Shown here in pieces: positions 1-8,379 of a stretch of 64,000 bases of DNA. The stretch covers positions 434,001 to 498,000 of the forward strand of contig NZ_WSUT01000005.1 of the NCBI RefSeq assembly GCF_009789535.1, read 5' to 3'. The notes under the pieces are model-generated. The model saw only the letters and a program-made list of their open reading frames with translations. It was not told the DNA's origin and did not search any database. The position numbers and the translations under genes were made by a program. The DNA is from Sphingomonas carotinifaciens. GTDB taxonomy: Bacteria > Pseudomonadota > Alphaproteobacteria > Sphingomonadales > Sphingomonadaceae. Position 1 is the first letter of the stretch. Each line of letters begins with the position of its first letter.

Positions 1-2210
1 TATTCGACCACCAGGCTCAACTGCCCATTGGCCTCACGGCTCAGGTCGCGCGGCGTACCCGCGGCCAGCGCCACCCGGCCATCGCCGCCGCCCTTGAACA
101 CGAAGCGCAGCGAATCCTCCTGCGCCCGGCGGTCGACCCGCGCGCTGGTCAGCGCGCCGCCGGCCTCCAGCATCACGCCCGGCGCCGCGCGACCGCGCCC
201 GAAGAACTGGCTGGCATCGCCCGCCGCCACGTCGGGCTTGGTCTCGTCCAGCACCGGCACGGTGGCGCCCGCCGCATAGGTCAGGCCATAGCCGAACGGG
301 AACAGCGGGTCGTAATTGGCGTCGCGCCGGTTCAGCACATACTGGTCGACGCGCTTGGGCCAGGAGAAGGACAGCTTGCCCTTGAAGTCGTGCGCCGGCC
401 GGCCGTCCTTGCCTGCCACCAGCACGTCGGCGACGCCGCCGCCCTCGGTGCCCGGCAGGAACGCCGCGACGAACGCATCGGCCGCGTTCAGCTCCGGGTT
501 CACCCACATCGGCCGGCCCGACAGGAACACCGCGACCACGGGCACGCCCGCCGCCTTCAGCTTCTTGAGCAGCGCCAGATCCGACTTGTCCTCGGGGCTG
601 TATTCCAGCGTCGCACGGTCGCCGGCGAATTCGGCATAGGGCTTTTCGCCGAACACCACGATCGCCGCATCGGGCTTGGCGGTGAAGCTGCCGTCGCGCG
701 ACAGGGTCGCCTTGCCGCCGCCTGCGCGCACCGCCTGGTCGATCCCCGACCAGATCGACTGGCCGTTGGGGAAATCCTTGTTGGACACGTCGGTGCCCTG
801 CCAGGTGATCGACCAGCCGCCGGAGGCCTGGCCGATGTCATCGGCCGCGGCGCCGGCGACCAGGATGTTGGCGCTCGGCTTCAGCGGCAGGACGCCGCCG
901 TTGTTCTTGAGCAGCACCAGCGATTCGCGCACCGCCTGCCTGGCGATCGCGCGGTGCTCCGGCGCGCCCAGCAGGTTGAACTTGCCGGACAGCGGCCGTG
1001 CCGACGGGCGGCCCGCGTCGAACGTGCCGGCGATCACCTTGACGCGCAGGATACGGCGCACGGCGTCGTCCAGACGTGCGCGCGGGATGGTGCCGTCCTT
1101 CGCCTCGCGCAACGTGTTGGCGTAAAGCTGCTTCCAGCCCGGGCCCGAATACATGAACATGTCGAGGCCCGCGTTGATCGCCGCCGCGCAGTCCTCGTTG
1201 GTGCAGCCCGGCACCTGGCCATGCGCGTTCCAGTCGCCGACCGTGAAGCCCTGGAAGCCCCAGCGGTCCTTCAGCACGCCGGTCAGCATGCTCTTGTTGC
1301 CGGTCATCTTTTCGCCGTTCCAGCTCGAGAAGCTGGGCATCACGGTCAGCGCGCCGGCGGGCAGCGAGGTCATGTAGCCCGCGCCGTGCACGTCGCGCAG
1401 CACCGCCTCCGACACGCGGGTGTCGCCCTGATCGCGCCCGCCGGTGCCGCCATCGCCCAGGAAGTGCTTCACCGAGGAGATGACATGGCCCGGCTTCATG
1501 AAATCGCGGCCGATCGTGCCCTGGATGCCCTCCACCATCGCGCCGGCATAGGCGGCGACGACCTCGGGCTCTTCCGAATAGCTCTCATAGGTGCGGCCCC
1601 AGCGGTCGTCCTGCACCACCGCGACCGTCGGCGCGAAGCTCCAGTCGATGCCGGTCGCCGCGGTCTCGGCGGCGGTCGCCGCGCCGATCTTGCGGACCAG
1701 ATCGGGGTTCCGCATCGCGCCCAGGCCGATATTGTGCGGGAACAGCGTCGCGCCGACGATGTTGTTCGCGCCGTGCACCGCGTCCGTGCCCCAGATCACC
1801 GGCACCTTCGGGCGACCGTCGCTGCGCTTCATCGACGCATCGTAAAAGGCGTCGAACAGCTTCAGCCATTCCGGGGCGGGCGCCAGTTCGTCGTTGTTCG
1901 GCGCGGAGTTGCCGCCGTTCAGGATCGACCCGAACTTGTAGGTTTCCAGATCGGCCGGCTTGATGCTGGCGATGTCGACCTGGATCAGCTGGCCGACCTT
2001 GTCCTCGACCGACATCTTGGCCAGCATCGCCTCGACGCGCGCTTCCACCTTGGGATCGCGCTTCAATTTCATCGGCAATTGCGGCCAGTTGGCCGGATTG
2101 GCCACCGCCGAGGCATTGGGTGCCGCTGCCTGCTGCGCCGCGATGGGCGCACCGATCGCGCAGGCCGTCATCCCGGCCACGCCCACCAAAGCCTTGAACT
2201 TCGCGCGCAT
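1..2210 (-). CDS. Glycoside hydrolase family 3 exo-beta-glucosidase, C-terminus cut by window edge
   Basis: Secreted or periplasmic GH3 enzyme, expected to release glucose from the non-reducing ends of beta-glucan or cello-oligosaccharides. The frame runs off the left edge, leaving about 736 codons. The ATG at 2210 follows a GGGAGAG ribosome site and opens a Sec signal peptide (MRAKFKALVGVAG, cleavage near AAQQ). The first barrel has EDKVGQLIQ and NGGNSAP, then KHFLGDGGTGG. The nucleophile is Asp326 in TVGDWNAHG. The second alpha/beta domain follows (residues ~390-590), with ESLVLLKNNGGVLPL at its start. The N-terminal motifs resemble the ExoP-type 1,3-1,4-beta-glucan exohydrolase branch, which carries an extra C-terminal beta domain; the visible end (RVDRRAQEDSLRF) would lie in that domain. 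It is divergent from the GH2 gene at 2380 and probably shares its control region. Family is certain; substrate is inferred. Confidence 0.93.
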   Translation of the reverse strand, partial: MRAKFKALVGVAGMTACAIGAPIAAQQAAAPNASAVANPANWPQLPMKLKRDPKVEARVEAMLAKMSVEDKVGQLIQVDIASIKPADLETYKFGSILNGGNSAPNNDELAPAPEWLKLFDAFYDASMKRSDGRPKVPVIWGTDAVHGANNIVGATLFPHNIGLGAMRNPDLVRKIGAATAAETAATGIDWSFAPTVAVVQDDRWGRTYESYSEEPEVVAAYAGAMVEGIQGTIGRDFMKPGHVISSVKHFLGDGGTGGRDQGDTRVSEAVLRDVHGAGYMTSLPAGALTVMPSFSSWNGEKMTGNKSMLTGVLKDRWGFQGFTVGDWNAHGQVPGCTNEDCAAAINAGLDMFMYSGPGWKQLYANTLREAKDGTIPRARLDDAVRRILRVKVIAGTFDAGRPSARPLSGKFNLLGAPEHRAIARQAVRESLVLLKNNGGVLPLKPSANILVAGAAADDIGQASGGWSITWQGTDVSNKDFPNGQSIWSGIDQAVRAGGGKATLSRDGSFTAKPDAAIVVFGEKPYAEFAGDRATLEYSPEDKSDLALLKKLKAAGVPVVAVFLSGRPMWVNPELNAADAFVAAFLPGTEGGGVADVLVAGKDGRPAHDFKGKLSFSWPKRVDQYVLNRRDANYDPLFPFGYGLTYAAGATVPVLDETKPDVAAGDASQFFGRGRAAPGVMLEAGGALTSARVDRRAQEDSLRFVFKGGGDGRVALAAGTPRDLSREANGQLSLVVE

Positions 2211-2379
2211 TCTGAACTCTCCCTGGTGCCGTCTCGGGTTGCGGCAGCGGCGGGCAGATGACGGGCAGGCATGGCCGCTGTCAACAATTCATAATTCAAT
2301 TTGGCTTTTGGCTGCGTGCGTGCTTCATCTGCGCACGAATTGGGGCATAAGCCGCCGGGTCGATCAGGGAGTGGAATGG
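2211..2379. promoter_or_regulatory. Divergent control region between the GH3 and GH2 genes
   Basis: This 169-base spacer must hold the promoters for the leftward GH3 gene and the rightward GH2 gene. It contains a short AT-rich core (about 2281-2306) in an otherwise GC-rich sequence, and a consensus TTGACA hexamer on the minus strand at 2279-2284. No convincing -10 box was found at 16-18 bases. An AGGGAG ribosome site (2366-2371) precedes the GH2 start. Confidence 0.35.
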
Positions 2380-5300
2380 ATGATGCGCAGGCGCTGGATT
2401 GCGGGGCTGGTCTCGGGTGGGGCACTGGCGTGGAGCGCGCTTGCCACCGCCCAGTCGCTGGGTCCGATCCATGTCGATCTGCCCGCCGGCGGGGCGGCCT
2501 ATACCCGCGCGATCGCACCGACGCCGATTGCCGCCACCAACTGGACGATGGCCGGCTGGATCCAGCCGCGCCAGGTGCCGAACAAGGGCACCGTGCTGAT
2601 CGCCGGCTTCGGCGACCCCGCCTCGGGCGCGCATCGCTATCTGGCCCTGGTCGACGGCGACCCCGCGCTGATCACCGAGGGCGGCACGCTGACCGGCGGG
2701 GCCAGCCCCGATCGCGACAAGTGGATGCACATCGCCGCCAGCTATGACGGCGCGGTCGCCCGCCTCTACGTCAACGGTCGCCAGGTGACGCAGCGCCGCA
2801 TGGCCGCCGCCGCCGTTCCCGCCACCGCGACCTTCGCCCCGCGCCCGGCGGTGGCGGGTACCGCGCCCTATTTCGTCGGCCGCGTCGGCGACTTCCGCCT
2901 CGACCCGCGCACGCTGGACGGCGTCGCCATCCGCCTTCTCGCCCGCCGCGCGCCCGACCCGTCGCGCATCGCCTTCCAGACCGGCAGCCCCGACTGGCCC
3001 GTCCAGGTCCGCCAGATGTACGGCCAGACCGCGCCGCAGGACGCCTGGACGCTCCCCCAGTCCAAGGCGCCGATTCCCACCGAGGGCAAGGCGAAGCCCG
3101 AGCCCAAGGGCCCCGCCCTCGTCGCCACCGGCCCCAACCAGTGGGATGTCGCCGGCTGGCGCCTGATCGAGGCGCCAAGGGTCGCCGCGCAAGCCTCCGA
3201 CCTGTCGCGCCCCGGCTACGACACCGGCAAATGGTATGCCGCCACCGTGCCCGGCACGGTGCTGACCACGCTGGTCGATCGCGGCGTCTATCCCGACCCT
3301 GCCTACGGCCTCAACAACCTTGCCATCCCGGAAAGCCTCGCGCGCCAGGACTACTGGTACCGCACCGAGTTCGAGGTACCGGCCGAGGCCGCCGGCCTGA
3401 AGCAGTGGCTGACCTTCAAGGGCGTCAACTACGCCGCCGAAGTCTGGGTGAACGGCCAGCGTATCGGCACCATGAAGGGCGCCTTCATCCGCGGCCGCTT
3501 CCCCGTCACGCTCCAGGCCGGGCGCAACGCGGTCGCGGTGCGCGTCTCGCCCCCGCCGCACCCGGGCATCGCGCATGAGGAGTCGCTCACCGCCGGCGTC
3601 GGCGAGAATGGCGGCATGATGATGCTGGACGGCCCCACCTTCGTCGCGACCGAGGGCTGGGACTGGATCCCCTCGATCCGCGATCGCAACACCGGGCTGT
3701 GGCAGGGCGTCTCGCTCGCCGCCACCGGCCCCGCCACGATCGGCGATCCGCAGATCGTCACCAGCCTTCCCAAGCCCGACAATTCGGTGGCGGAGGTGGA
3801 GATCGTCACCCCCGTCACCAACACCTCGGACCAGGCGGTCGCCGCCACCGTGCGCGCGGTGTTCGACGACGTCGTGGTCGAAAAGCAGGTACAGGTCGGC
3901 GCCGGCCAGACCGTCAACGTGTCGATGACCCCGCGCGAATTCGCGCAGCTTGCGGTCAAAAACCCGCGCCTGTGGTGGCCCAACGGGTACGGCGACCCGG
4001 CGCTGCACGACCTGACGCTGACCGCGATCGTGAACGGCACGGCCAGCGACACGCAAAAGACGCGCTTCGGCATGCGGCAGGTGACGTACGACATCTCGCT
4101 GATGGACGCGGACGGCGATCTGGAGCGCGTGGGGCTGGATCTCACCCGCGCCCGCGCGCTCGGCCAGCAGGTCGTCGACGGCAGCCATACCGGCATCCGG
4201 AAGACGACGAACGGCTGGACGGCCAGCCTCGTCCCCGGCGCGGAGAAGTCGCCCGCGGTCACCCCCGTGCAGGACGATCCCCGCCTCGCCCCGCATCTCG
4301 TCATCCGCGTCAACGGCGTGCGCATCGCCGCACGCGGCGGCAATATCGGCATGGACGACTTCATGAAGCGCATCGACCGTGCGCATCTGGAGCCGATGTT
4401 CCGCCTGCACCGCGACGCGCATCTCAACATCGTGCGCAACTGGGTCGGCCAGAATACCGAGGACAGCTTCTTCGACCTGGCCGACGAATATGGCCTGATG
4501 GTGCTGTCCGACTTCTGGGAATCGACCCAGGACTACAATATCGAAACGCAGGACCCGCAACTGTTCCTGGCGAACGCGGCCGATGTGGTGCGCCGCTATC
4601 GCAACCATCCCTCCATCGTCGTCTGGTTCGGCCGCAACGAGGGCGTGCCCCAGCCGCTTCTGAACGAGGCGCTGGAAAAGCTGGTCAATTCGGCCGACGG
4701 CACCCGCCTCTACATGGGCTCGTCCAACCGGGTGAACCTCCAGAACTCGGGCCCCTATAACTGGCGCCCGCCGGTCGAATATTTCACCGAGCATGCCAAG
4801 GGCTTCTCGGTGGAGGTCGGCACCCCCTCGCTGCCCACGCTGGAGGCGTGGCGGCGCGCCATTCCGGAACCGGATCGCTGGCCGATCAGCGACACCTGGG
4901 CCTATCATGACTGGCACCAGACCGGGAACGGCGCGGTCAAGACCTTCACCGACGTGCTGGACCGCCGCTTCGGCCCCGGCACCAGCCTGGAGGATTTCGA
5001 GCGCAAGGCGCAGATGCTCCAGTACGAGTCCTACCGCGCCATCTTCGAGGGGATGAACGCCGGCCTGTGGACGGAGAATTCGGGCCGCATGCTGTGGATG
5101 ACGCAGCCCGCCTGGCCGTCCTCGGCGTGGCAGATCTTCTCCTCGGACTACGACACCCATGCCGCCTTCTACGGCGTCAAAAAGGCGTCGGAGCCGGTCC
5201 ACGTCCAGATGAACCTGCCCGATTACCGCGTCGTGCTGGTCAATAACGGCCGCGATGCGCTGAAGGGCGTGGTGGTGCGCGCCCGCGTCGTCAGCCTCGA

Positions 5301-5802
5301 CAACCGCACGCTCGCCGAACAGGAGGCCAAGCTGGAGGCACGCGGCGAGACGGCGACCCCGGCGCTGACGCTCGACCTTGCCCAGCATCTCCAGCGCGGA
5401 CCCGCCATCGTCCGGCTGGAGGCGACCGATGCGGGCGGACAGGTCCTGTCCACCAACACCTATTGGCAGGCCAAGGACGATGCCGGCTACCGCGCGATGA
5501 ACGACATGGCACCGGTCAGCCTCAACACCAGCGTCGCCACCCGCGTCGAGGGCGACGAGACGATCGCCGCGCTCACCCTGACCAACCAGACGCCGACACC
5601 GGCGATCGAGGCGAAGCTGACGGTGATGAACCAGAATGGCGAGCAGGTGCTGCCCGCCTTCTTCACCGACAATTATGTCTCGCTGCTGCCCGGCGAGACC
5701 CGCACGATCGAGGTCCGCTACCCGACGGCCAAGGCCGAGCGCGCCGGCATCACCCTGCGCGGCTGGAACGTCGCCAAGGCGCGGGTGGAACTGGGGCAAT
5801 GA
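2380..5802 (+). CDS. Glycoside hydrolase family 2 beta-glycosidase (beta-mannosidase / exo-glucosaminidase-like) with LamG-like domain
   Basis: Exported retaining beta-glycosidase of 1140 residues. The start is the ATG at 2380, nine bases after AGGGAG, opening a signal peptide (MMRRRWIAGLVSGGALAWSA, cleavage after ATA). Residues ~25-180 look like a LamG/concanavalin-type domain (DKWMHIAASYDG, YVNGRQV). A GH2 sugar-binding jelly roll follows at ~250-450 (YWYRTEFEVP, WDWIPSIRDRNTGLW), then an immunoglobulin-like domain and a TIM barrel. The acid/base is Glu754 in WFGRNEG and the candidate nucleophile is Glu812 in SVEVGTPS. The IRDRN block and barrel resemble the beta-mannosidase/exo-beta-D-glucosaminidase branch rather than LacZ, so beta-mannoside or glucosaminide is more likely than galactoside. 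It heads the rightward group of esterase, regulator and GH9 genes. Exact specificity is open. Confidence 0.9.
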   Translation: MMRRRWIAGLVSGGALAWSALATAQSLGPIHVDLPAGGAAYTRAIAPTPIAATNWTMAGWIQPRQVPNKGTVLIAGFGDPASGAHRYLALVDGDPALITEGGTLTGGASPDRDKWMHIAASYDGAVARLYVNGRQVTQRRMAAAAVPATATFAPRPAVAGTAPYFVGRVGDFRLDPRTLDGVAIRLLARRAPDPSRIAFQTGSPDWPVQVRQMYGQTAPQDAWTLPQSKAPIPTEGKAKPEPKGPALVATGPNQWDVAGWRLIEAPRVAAQASDLSRPGYDTGKWYAATVPGTVLTTLVDRGVYPDPAYGLNNLAIPESLARQDYWYRTEFEVPAEAAGLKQWLTFKGVNYAAEVWVNGQRIGTMKGAFIRGRFPVTLQAGRNAVAVRVSPPPHPGIAHEESLTAGVGENGGMMMLDGPTFVATEGWDWIPSIRDRNTGLWQGVSLAATGPATIGDPQIVTSLPKPDNSVAEVEIVTPVTNTSDQAVAATVRAVFDDVVVEKQVQVGAGQTVNVSMTPREFAQLAVKNPRLWWPNGYGDPALHDLTLTAIVNGTASDTQKTRFGMRQVTYDISLMDADGDLERVGLDLTRARALGQQVVDGSHTGIRKTTNGWTASLVPGAEKSPAVTPVQDDPRLAPHLVIRVNGVRIAARGGNIGMDDFMKRIDRAHLEPMFRLHRDAHLNIVRNWVGQNTEDSFFDLADEYGLMVLSDFWESTQDYNIETQDPQLFLANAADVVRRYRNHPSIVVWFGRNEGVPQPLLNEALEKLVNSADGTRLYMGSSNRVNLQNSGPYNWRPPVEYFTEHAKGFSVEVGTPSLPTLEAWRRAIPEPDRWPISDTWAYHDWHQTGNGAVKTFTDVLDRRFGPGTSLEDFERKAQMLQYESYRAIFEGMNAGLWTENSGRMLWMTQPAWPSSAWQIFSSDYDTHAAFYGVKKASEPVHVQMNLPDYRVVLVNNGRDALKGVVVRARVVSLDNRTLAEQEAKLEARGETATPALTLDLAQHLQRGPAIVRLEATDAGGQVLSTNTYWQAKDDAGYRAMNDMAPVSLNTSVATRVEGDETIAALTLTNQTPTPAIEAKLTVMNQNGEQVLPAFFTDNYVSLLPGETRTIEVRYPTAKAERAGITLRGWNVAKARVELGQ

Positions 5803-5824
5803 TGCCAAAGCAATCCATTTCCCC

Positions 5825-5982
5825 CCCCTCCCCTTCAGGAGTGGTAGGTGAACAGCGCCCCACGCTGTTCAGGTTCTCGTGGGGCGAGAACCGACCTGCC
5901 ACTGGGTCGGGGGTGGGGCGCTTCCTCATACGCGGCGCCTGCCGAGAGGCCCCACCCCAACCCCTCCCCTGAAGGGGAGGGG
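5825..5982. repeat. Structured intergenic repeat with 15-bp terminal inverted repeats and a nested three-way junction
   Basis: The ends are perfect 15-base inverted repeats (CCCCTCCCCTTCAGG at 5825-5839, complement at 5968-5982). Inside, an outer stem (5840-5849 with 5894-5903, one G-T pair) encloses two perfect hairpins: TGAACAGCG/CGCTGTTCA (5849-5857, 5863-5871) and GGTTCTCG/CGAGAACC (5872-5879, 5885-5892). A further GGGTGGGGC/GCCCCACCC stem lies at about 5910-5957. The element fills most of the gap between the GH2 and SGNH genes and shares its GAACAGCG hairpin with the element near 41635-41840. It could be a REPIN/MITE-like repeat, a processing site or a terminator. Confidence 0.75.
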
Positions 5983-6050
5983 CAAGTAGCCGCTAAAGGC
6001 ACCGTATCGAAAGATCGGGCCATCACATTTCTAAGAGAGCATCGCAGACC

Positions 6051-6809
6051 ATGTTGAAGCGCCTGATTCTCACCGCGCTGCTCGCCTGCGCCCCCGCCAT
6101 CGCATCCGCCCAGTCCACCCCCACCGCAGAGCAGAAGACCCAGTGGGAACGCGAATGGGAAGAGCGGCTCCACACCGATTTCGGCTATCTGAAGCGCTAT
6201 CAGGCGGACAATGCCGCGCTTCGCCCGACGCCTGGTGCGCCGCGCATCGTCCTGATGGGCGATTCGATCACGCAAGGCTGGTTCGACATGGTGCCCGCCT
6301 TCTTCACCCCCGGTCGCATCGGTCGCGGCATCGGCGGGCAGACGACGACCCAGATGCTGCTCCGCTTTCGTCAGGACGTGATCGACCTGAAACCGGCGGT
6401 GGTGCAGATCATGGCCGGCACCAACGACATCGCCGGCAACACCGGCCCGATGACGCCCGAACAGACGCAGGCCAACATCATGTCGATGGCCGAGCTGGCA
6501 CGCGCGCACGGCATCCGCGTCATCTTCGCCTCGATCCCGCCGGCGGACGGCTTTCCCTGGCGCCCCGGCCTCGACACCGCGCCGAAGATCGCCGCGATGA
6601 ACGCCTGGCTGAAGGATTACGCCAGGAAGACCGGCAACACCTATGCCGACTACTGGTCCGTCCTGCACGACGGTCAGGCGCTGCGCGCATCGATGACCTA
6701 TGACGGCGTCCACCCCAACAAGGCGGGCTATGCCGCGATGGCGCCGGTGGCGGACGCCGCGTTCAAGGCCGCGCTCGCCAAACCCGCTCCGCGCGCGATC
6801 GTGCGATGA
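6051..6809 (+). CDS. Secreted SGNH/GDSL-family hydrolase (probable carbohydrate esterase)
   Basis: SGNH-fold esterase of 252 residues with a clear signal peptide (MLKRLILTALLACAPAIASA). Block I is GDSIT with nucleophile Ser72; the oxyanion glycine sits in the GIGGQTTTQM region; block III is GTNDIAG; block V supplies Asp218 and His221 in DGVHPN. This is the layout of GDSL acylhydrolases and sugar acetylesterases. Position between GH2 and a second esterase suggests removal of acetyl or other acyl groups from the glycan taken up by this locus. Its stop overlaps the start of the next esterase (ATGA at 6806-6809), indicating translational coupling. Acetylesterase activity is inferred; a lipase-like or phospholipase role cannot be excluded. 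Confidence 0.88.
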   Translation: MLKRLILTALLACAPAIASAQSTPTAEQKTQWEREWEERLHTDFGYLKRYQADNAALRPTPGAPRIVLMGDSITQGWFDMVPAFFTPGRIGRGIGGQTTTQMLLRFRQDVIDLKPAVVQIMAGTNDIAGNTGPMTPEQTQANIMSMAELARAHGIRVIFASIPPADGFPWRPGLDTAPKIAAMNAWLKDYARKTGNTYADYWSVLHDGQALRASMTYDGVHPNKAGYAAMAPVADAAFKAALAKPAPRAIVR

Positions 6810-8269
6810 TCGCCCTTGCACTTGCACTTGCCGCCGCCGGGCCGGTGGTCGCCACCGACGACGGCCCGGTCCGCGGGGAAGCGGACGGTGCCGGTGCGGT
6901 GTTTCGCCGCATCCCCTATGCCGCCCCCCCGGTCGGCGCCCGGCGCTGGCGCCCGCCCGCACGCCCCGCGCGCTGGACCACCCCGCGCGCGGCGGTCGCC
7001 GAACATGCCGCCTGCCCGCAGACCATGTCGGGCGAATGGAACCGCCGCGCGGCCGAAAGCGGCGACGAGGATTGCCTGTTCCTCGACATCCGCACGCCCC
7101 GCCTCGCTCCCGACGCCAGATTGCCGGTCATGGTCTGGATCCACGGCGGATCGAACCGCGCCGGATCGGGCGGCGGCACGGTCGAATCGCGCATCACCGA
7201 TCAGGGCATCGTGCTGGTATCGATCCAGTACCGCCTGGGGGCGCTCGGTTTCCTGTCGCATCCCGCGCTTACCCGCGAACAGGGGGGCACGTCCGGCAAT
7301 TACGGGCTGATGGATCAACAGGCGGCACTCGACTGGGTTCGCCGCAACATCGCCGCTTTCGGGGGGGATCCCGCCCGCGTGACGATCGCCGGCGAATCGG
7401 CGGGTGCGCAGGATGTCGGCCTGCACCGGCTTGCCCCGGCGTCGCAGGCGCTGTTCGCCCGCGCTATCGCGGAAAGCGGCACGCCGGGCTTCGGCGTGCC
7501 GGCCCGCTCGCTCCGCCAGAACGAGGTCGTCGGCACCATCATCGCCCGGCGTGCCGGCCTGTCCGACCGCGCCTCCGCCGCCGCGTTGCGCGCAGTGCCC
7601 GTCGCCCGCCTGCTCGCCGCGGACCAGGGCACCGCCGTCCCCGGCCTCGCCGATGCCAGCTTCATCTGGTTGCAGGCCGTGGTCGACGGCCGCTTCCTGC
7701 GCGAGGCACCCGCCACCGCCATCGCCGCCGGCCGCTTCCACCGCGGCCCGCTCCTGATCGGCGTCAACGCCAGGGAACTGACGCTGCACGGCGGCCTGCC
7801 CGCCGCTGCCGATACGGTGCGCCGCGAATTCGGGGCCGGTGCGCCGCGGGCGCTCGCCTTTTACGGGCTGCAACCCGGCGGCACCCCGATCGACGATCCC
7901 CGCCTGGGCGACGTCACGCTGCAACTCGCCAACGACCTTACCTTTCGCTGCCCGACCATCGCGATATCCGCCGCCAATGCCGCGCGCGGCGTGCCGGTTT
8001 TCCAATATCAGTTCGATTATGCCCCACCGGGCGGCAGCGTCAGCCATGCCAGCGAACTCGCCTCGGTCTTCGCGCTGCCCGCGCCCGGTGCGCCGCCGGT
8101 CGCGCATTACTGGCTCAACTTCGTGAAGACCGGCGATCCCAACGGCGCCGGCCTGCCGCGCTGGCCCGCCTATGACGTGAAGACCCGCGCCTATCTGTCC
8201 TTTGGCCAGACACAGACGACCGCGAGGGCGGATTTGCGCCCGATCTGCGCGTTACGATCCGCGCCATGA
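6806..8269 (+). CDS. Type B carboxylesterase (alpha/beta-hydrolase, CE10-like)
   Basis: Alpha/beta-hydrolase of the carboxylesterase type B family, 487 residues. The start overlaps the preceding stop, and the first ~16 residues (MIALALALAAAGPVVA) form a short export signal. Typical blocks appear in order: GPVRGE, FRRIPYAAPPVG, EDCLFLDI, VWIHGGSN (oxyanion hole), the GESAG elbow with nucleophile Ser198, and SHASELASVF, which supplies the catalytic His region. The family hydrolyses carboxylic esters broadly. With the coupled SGNH esterase it makes a two-esterase module inside the glycan locus, fitting a decorated (acetylated or feruloylated) polymer. Natural substrate cannot be read from the sequence. 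Confidence 0.9.
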   Translation: MIALALALAAAGPVVATDDGPVRGEADGAGAVFRRIPYAAPPVGARRWRPPARPARWTTPRAAVAEHAACPQTMSGEWNRRAAESGDEDCLFLDIRTPRLAPDARLPVMVWIHGGSNRAGSGGGTVESRITDQGIVLVSIQYRLGALGFLSHPALTREQGGTSGNYGLMDQQAALDWVRRNIAAFGGDPARVTIAGESAGAQDVGLHRLAPASQALFARAIAESGTPGFGVPARSLRQNEVVGTIIARRAGLSDRASAAALRAVPVARLLAADQGTAVPGLADASFIWLQAVVDGRFLREAPATAIAAGRFHRGPLLIGVNARELTLHGGLPAAADTVRREFGAGAPRALAFYGLQPGGTPIDDPRLGDVTLQLANDLTFRCPTIAISAANAARGVPVFQYQFDYAPPGGSVSHASELASVFALPAPGAPPVAHYWLNFVKTGDPNGAGLPRWPAYDVKTRAYLSFGQTQTTARADLRPICALRSAP

Positions 8270-8278
8270 ACGCTATTC

Positions 8279-8354
8279 CCAAAAGGTAGGGTTTTGGTAT
8301 CGTGCAGGTCTATAAAAGATGTTGACCCGAAGGGGCGTCCCGCGAAAATTATAA
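8279..8354 (+). promoter_or_regulatory. Candidate promoter and operator of the ROK regulator gene
   Basis: A CCAAAA/TTTTGG inverted repeat with a 7-base spacer (8279-8284, 8292-8297) precedes a TTGACC box (8322-8327). AT-rich sequence resembling a weak -10 follows at 8345-8354, 18-21 bases downstream. The arrangement could serve autoregulation. Spacing is loose, so this is tentative. Confidence 0.3.
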
Positions 8355-8379
8355 CCGTGGGAGATAAGGGGAGAGCGGG

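Noticed and set aside
390..2261. A 623-codon rightward frame across the left end
   Set aside because: It is antisense to the GH3 gene, whose catalytic blocks and signal peptide are clear on the minus strand.
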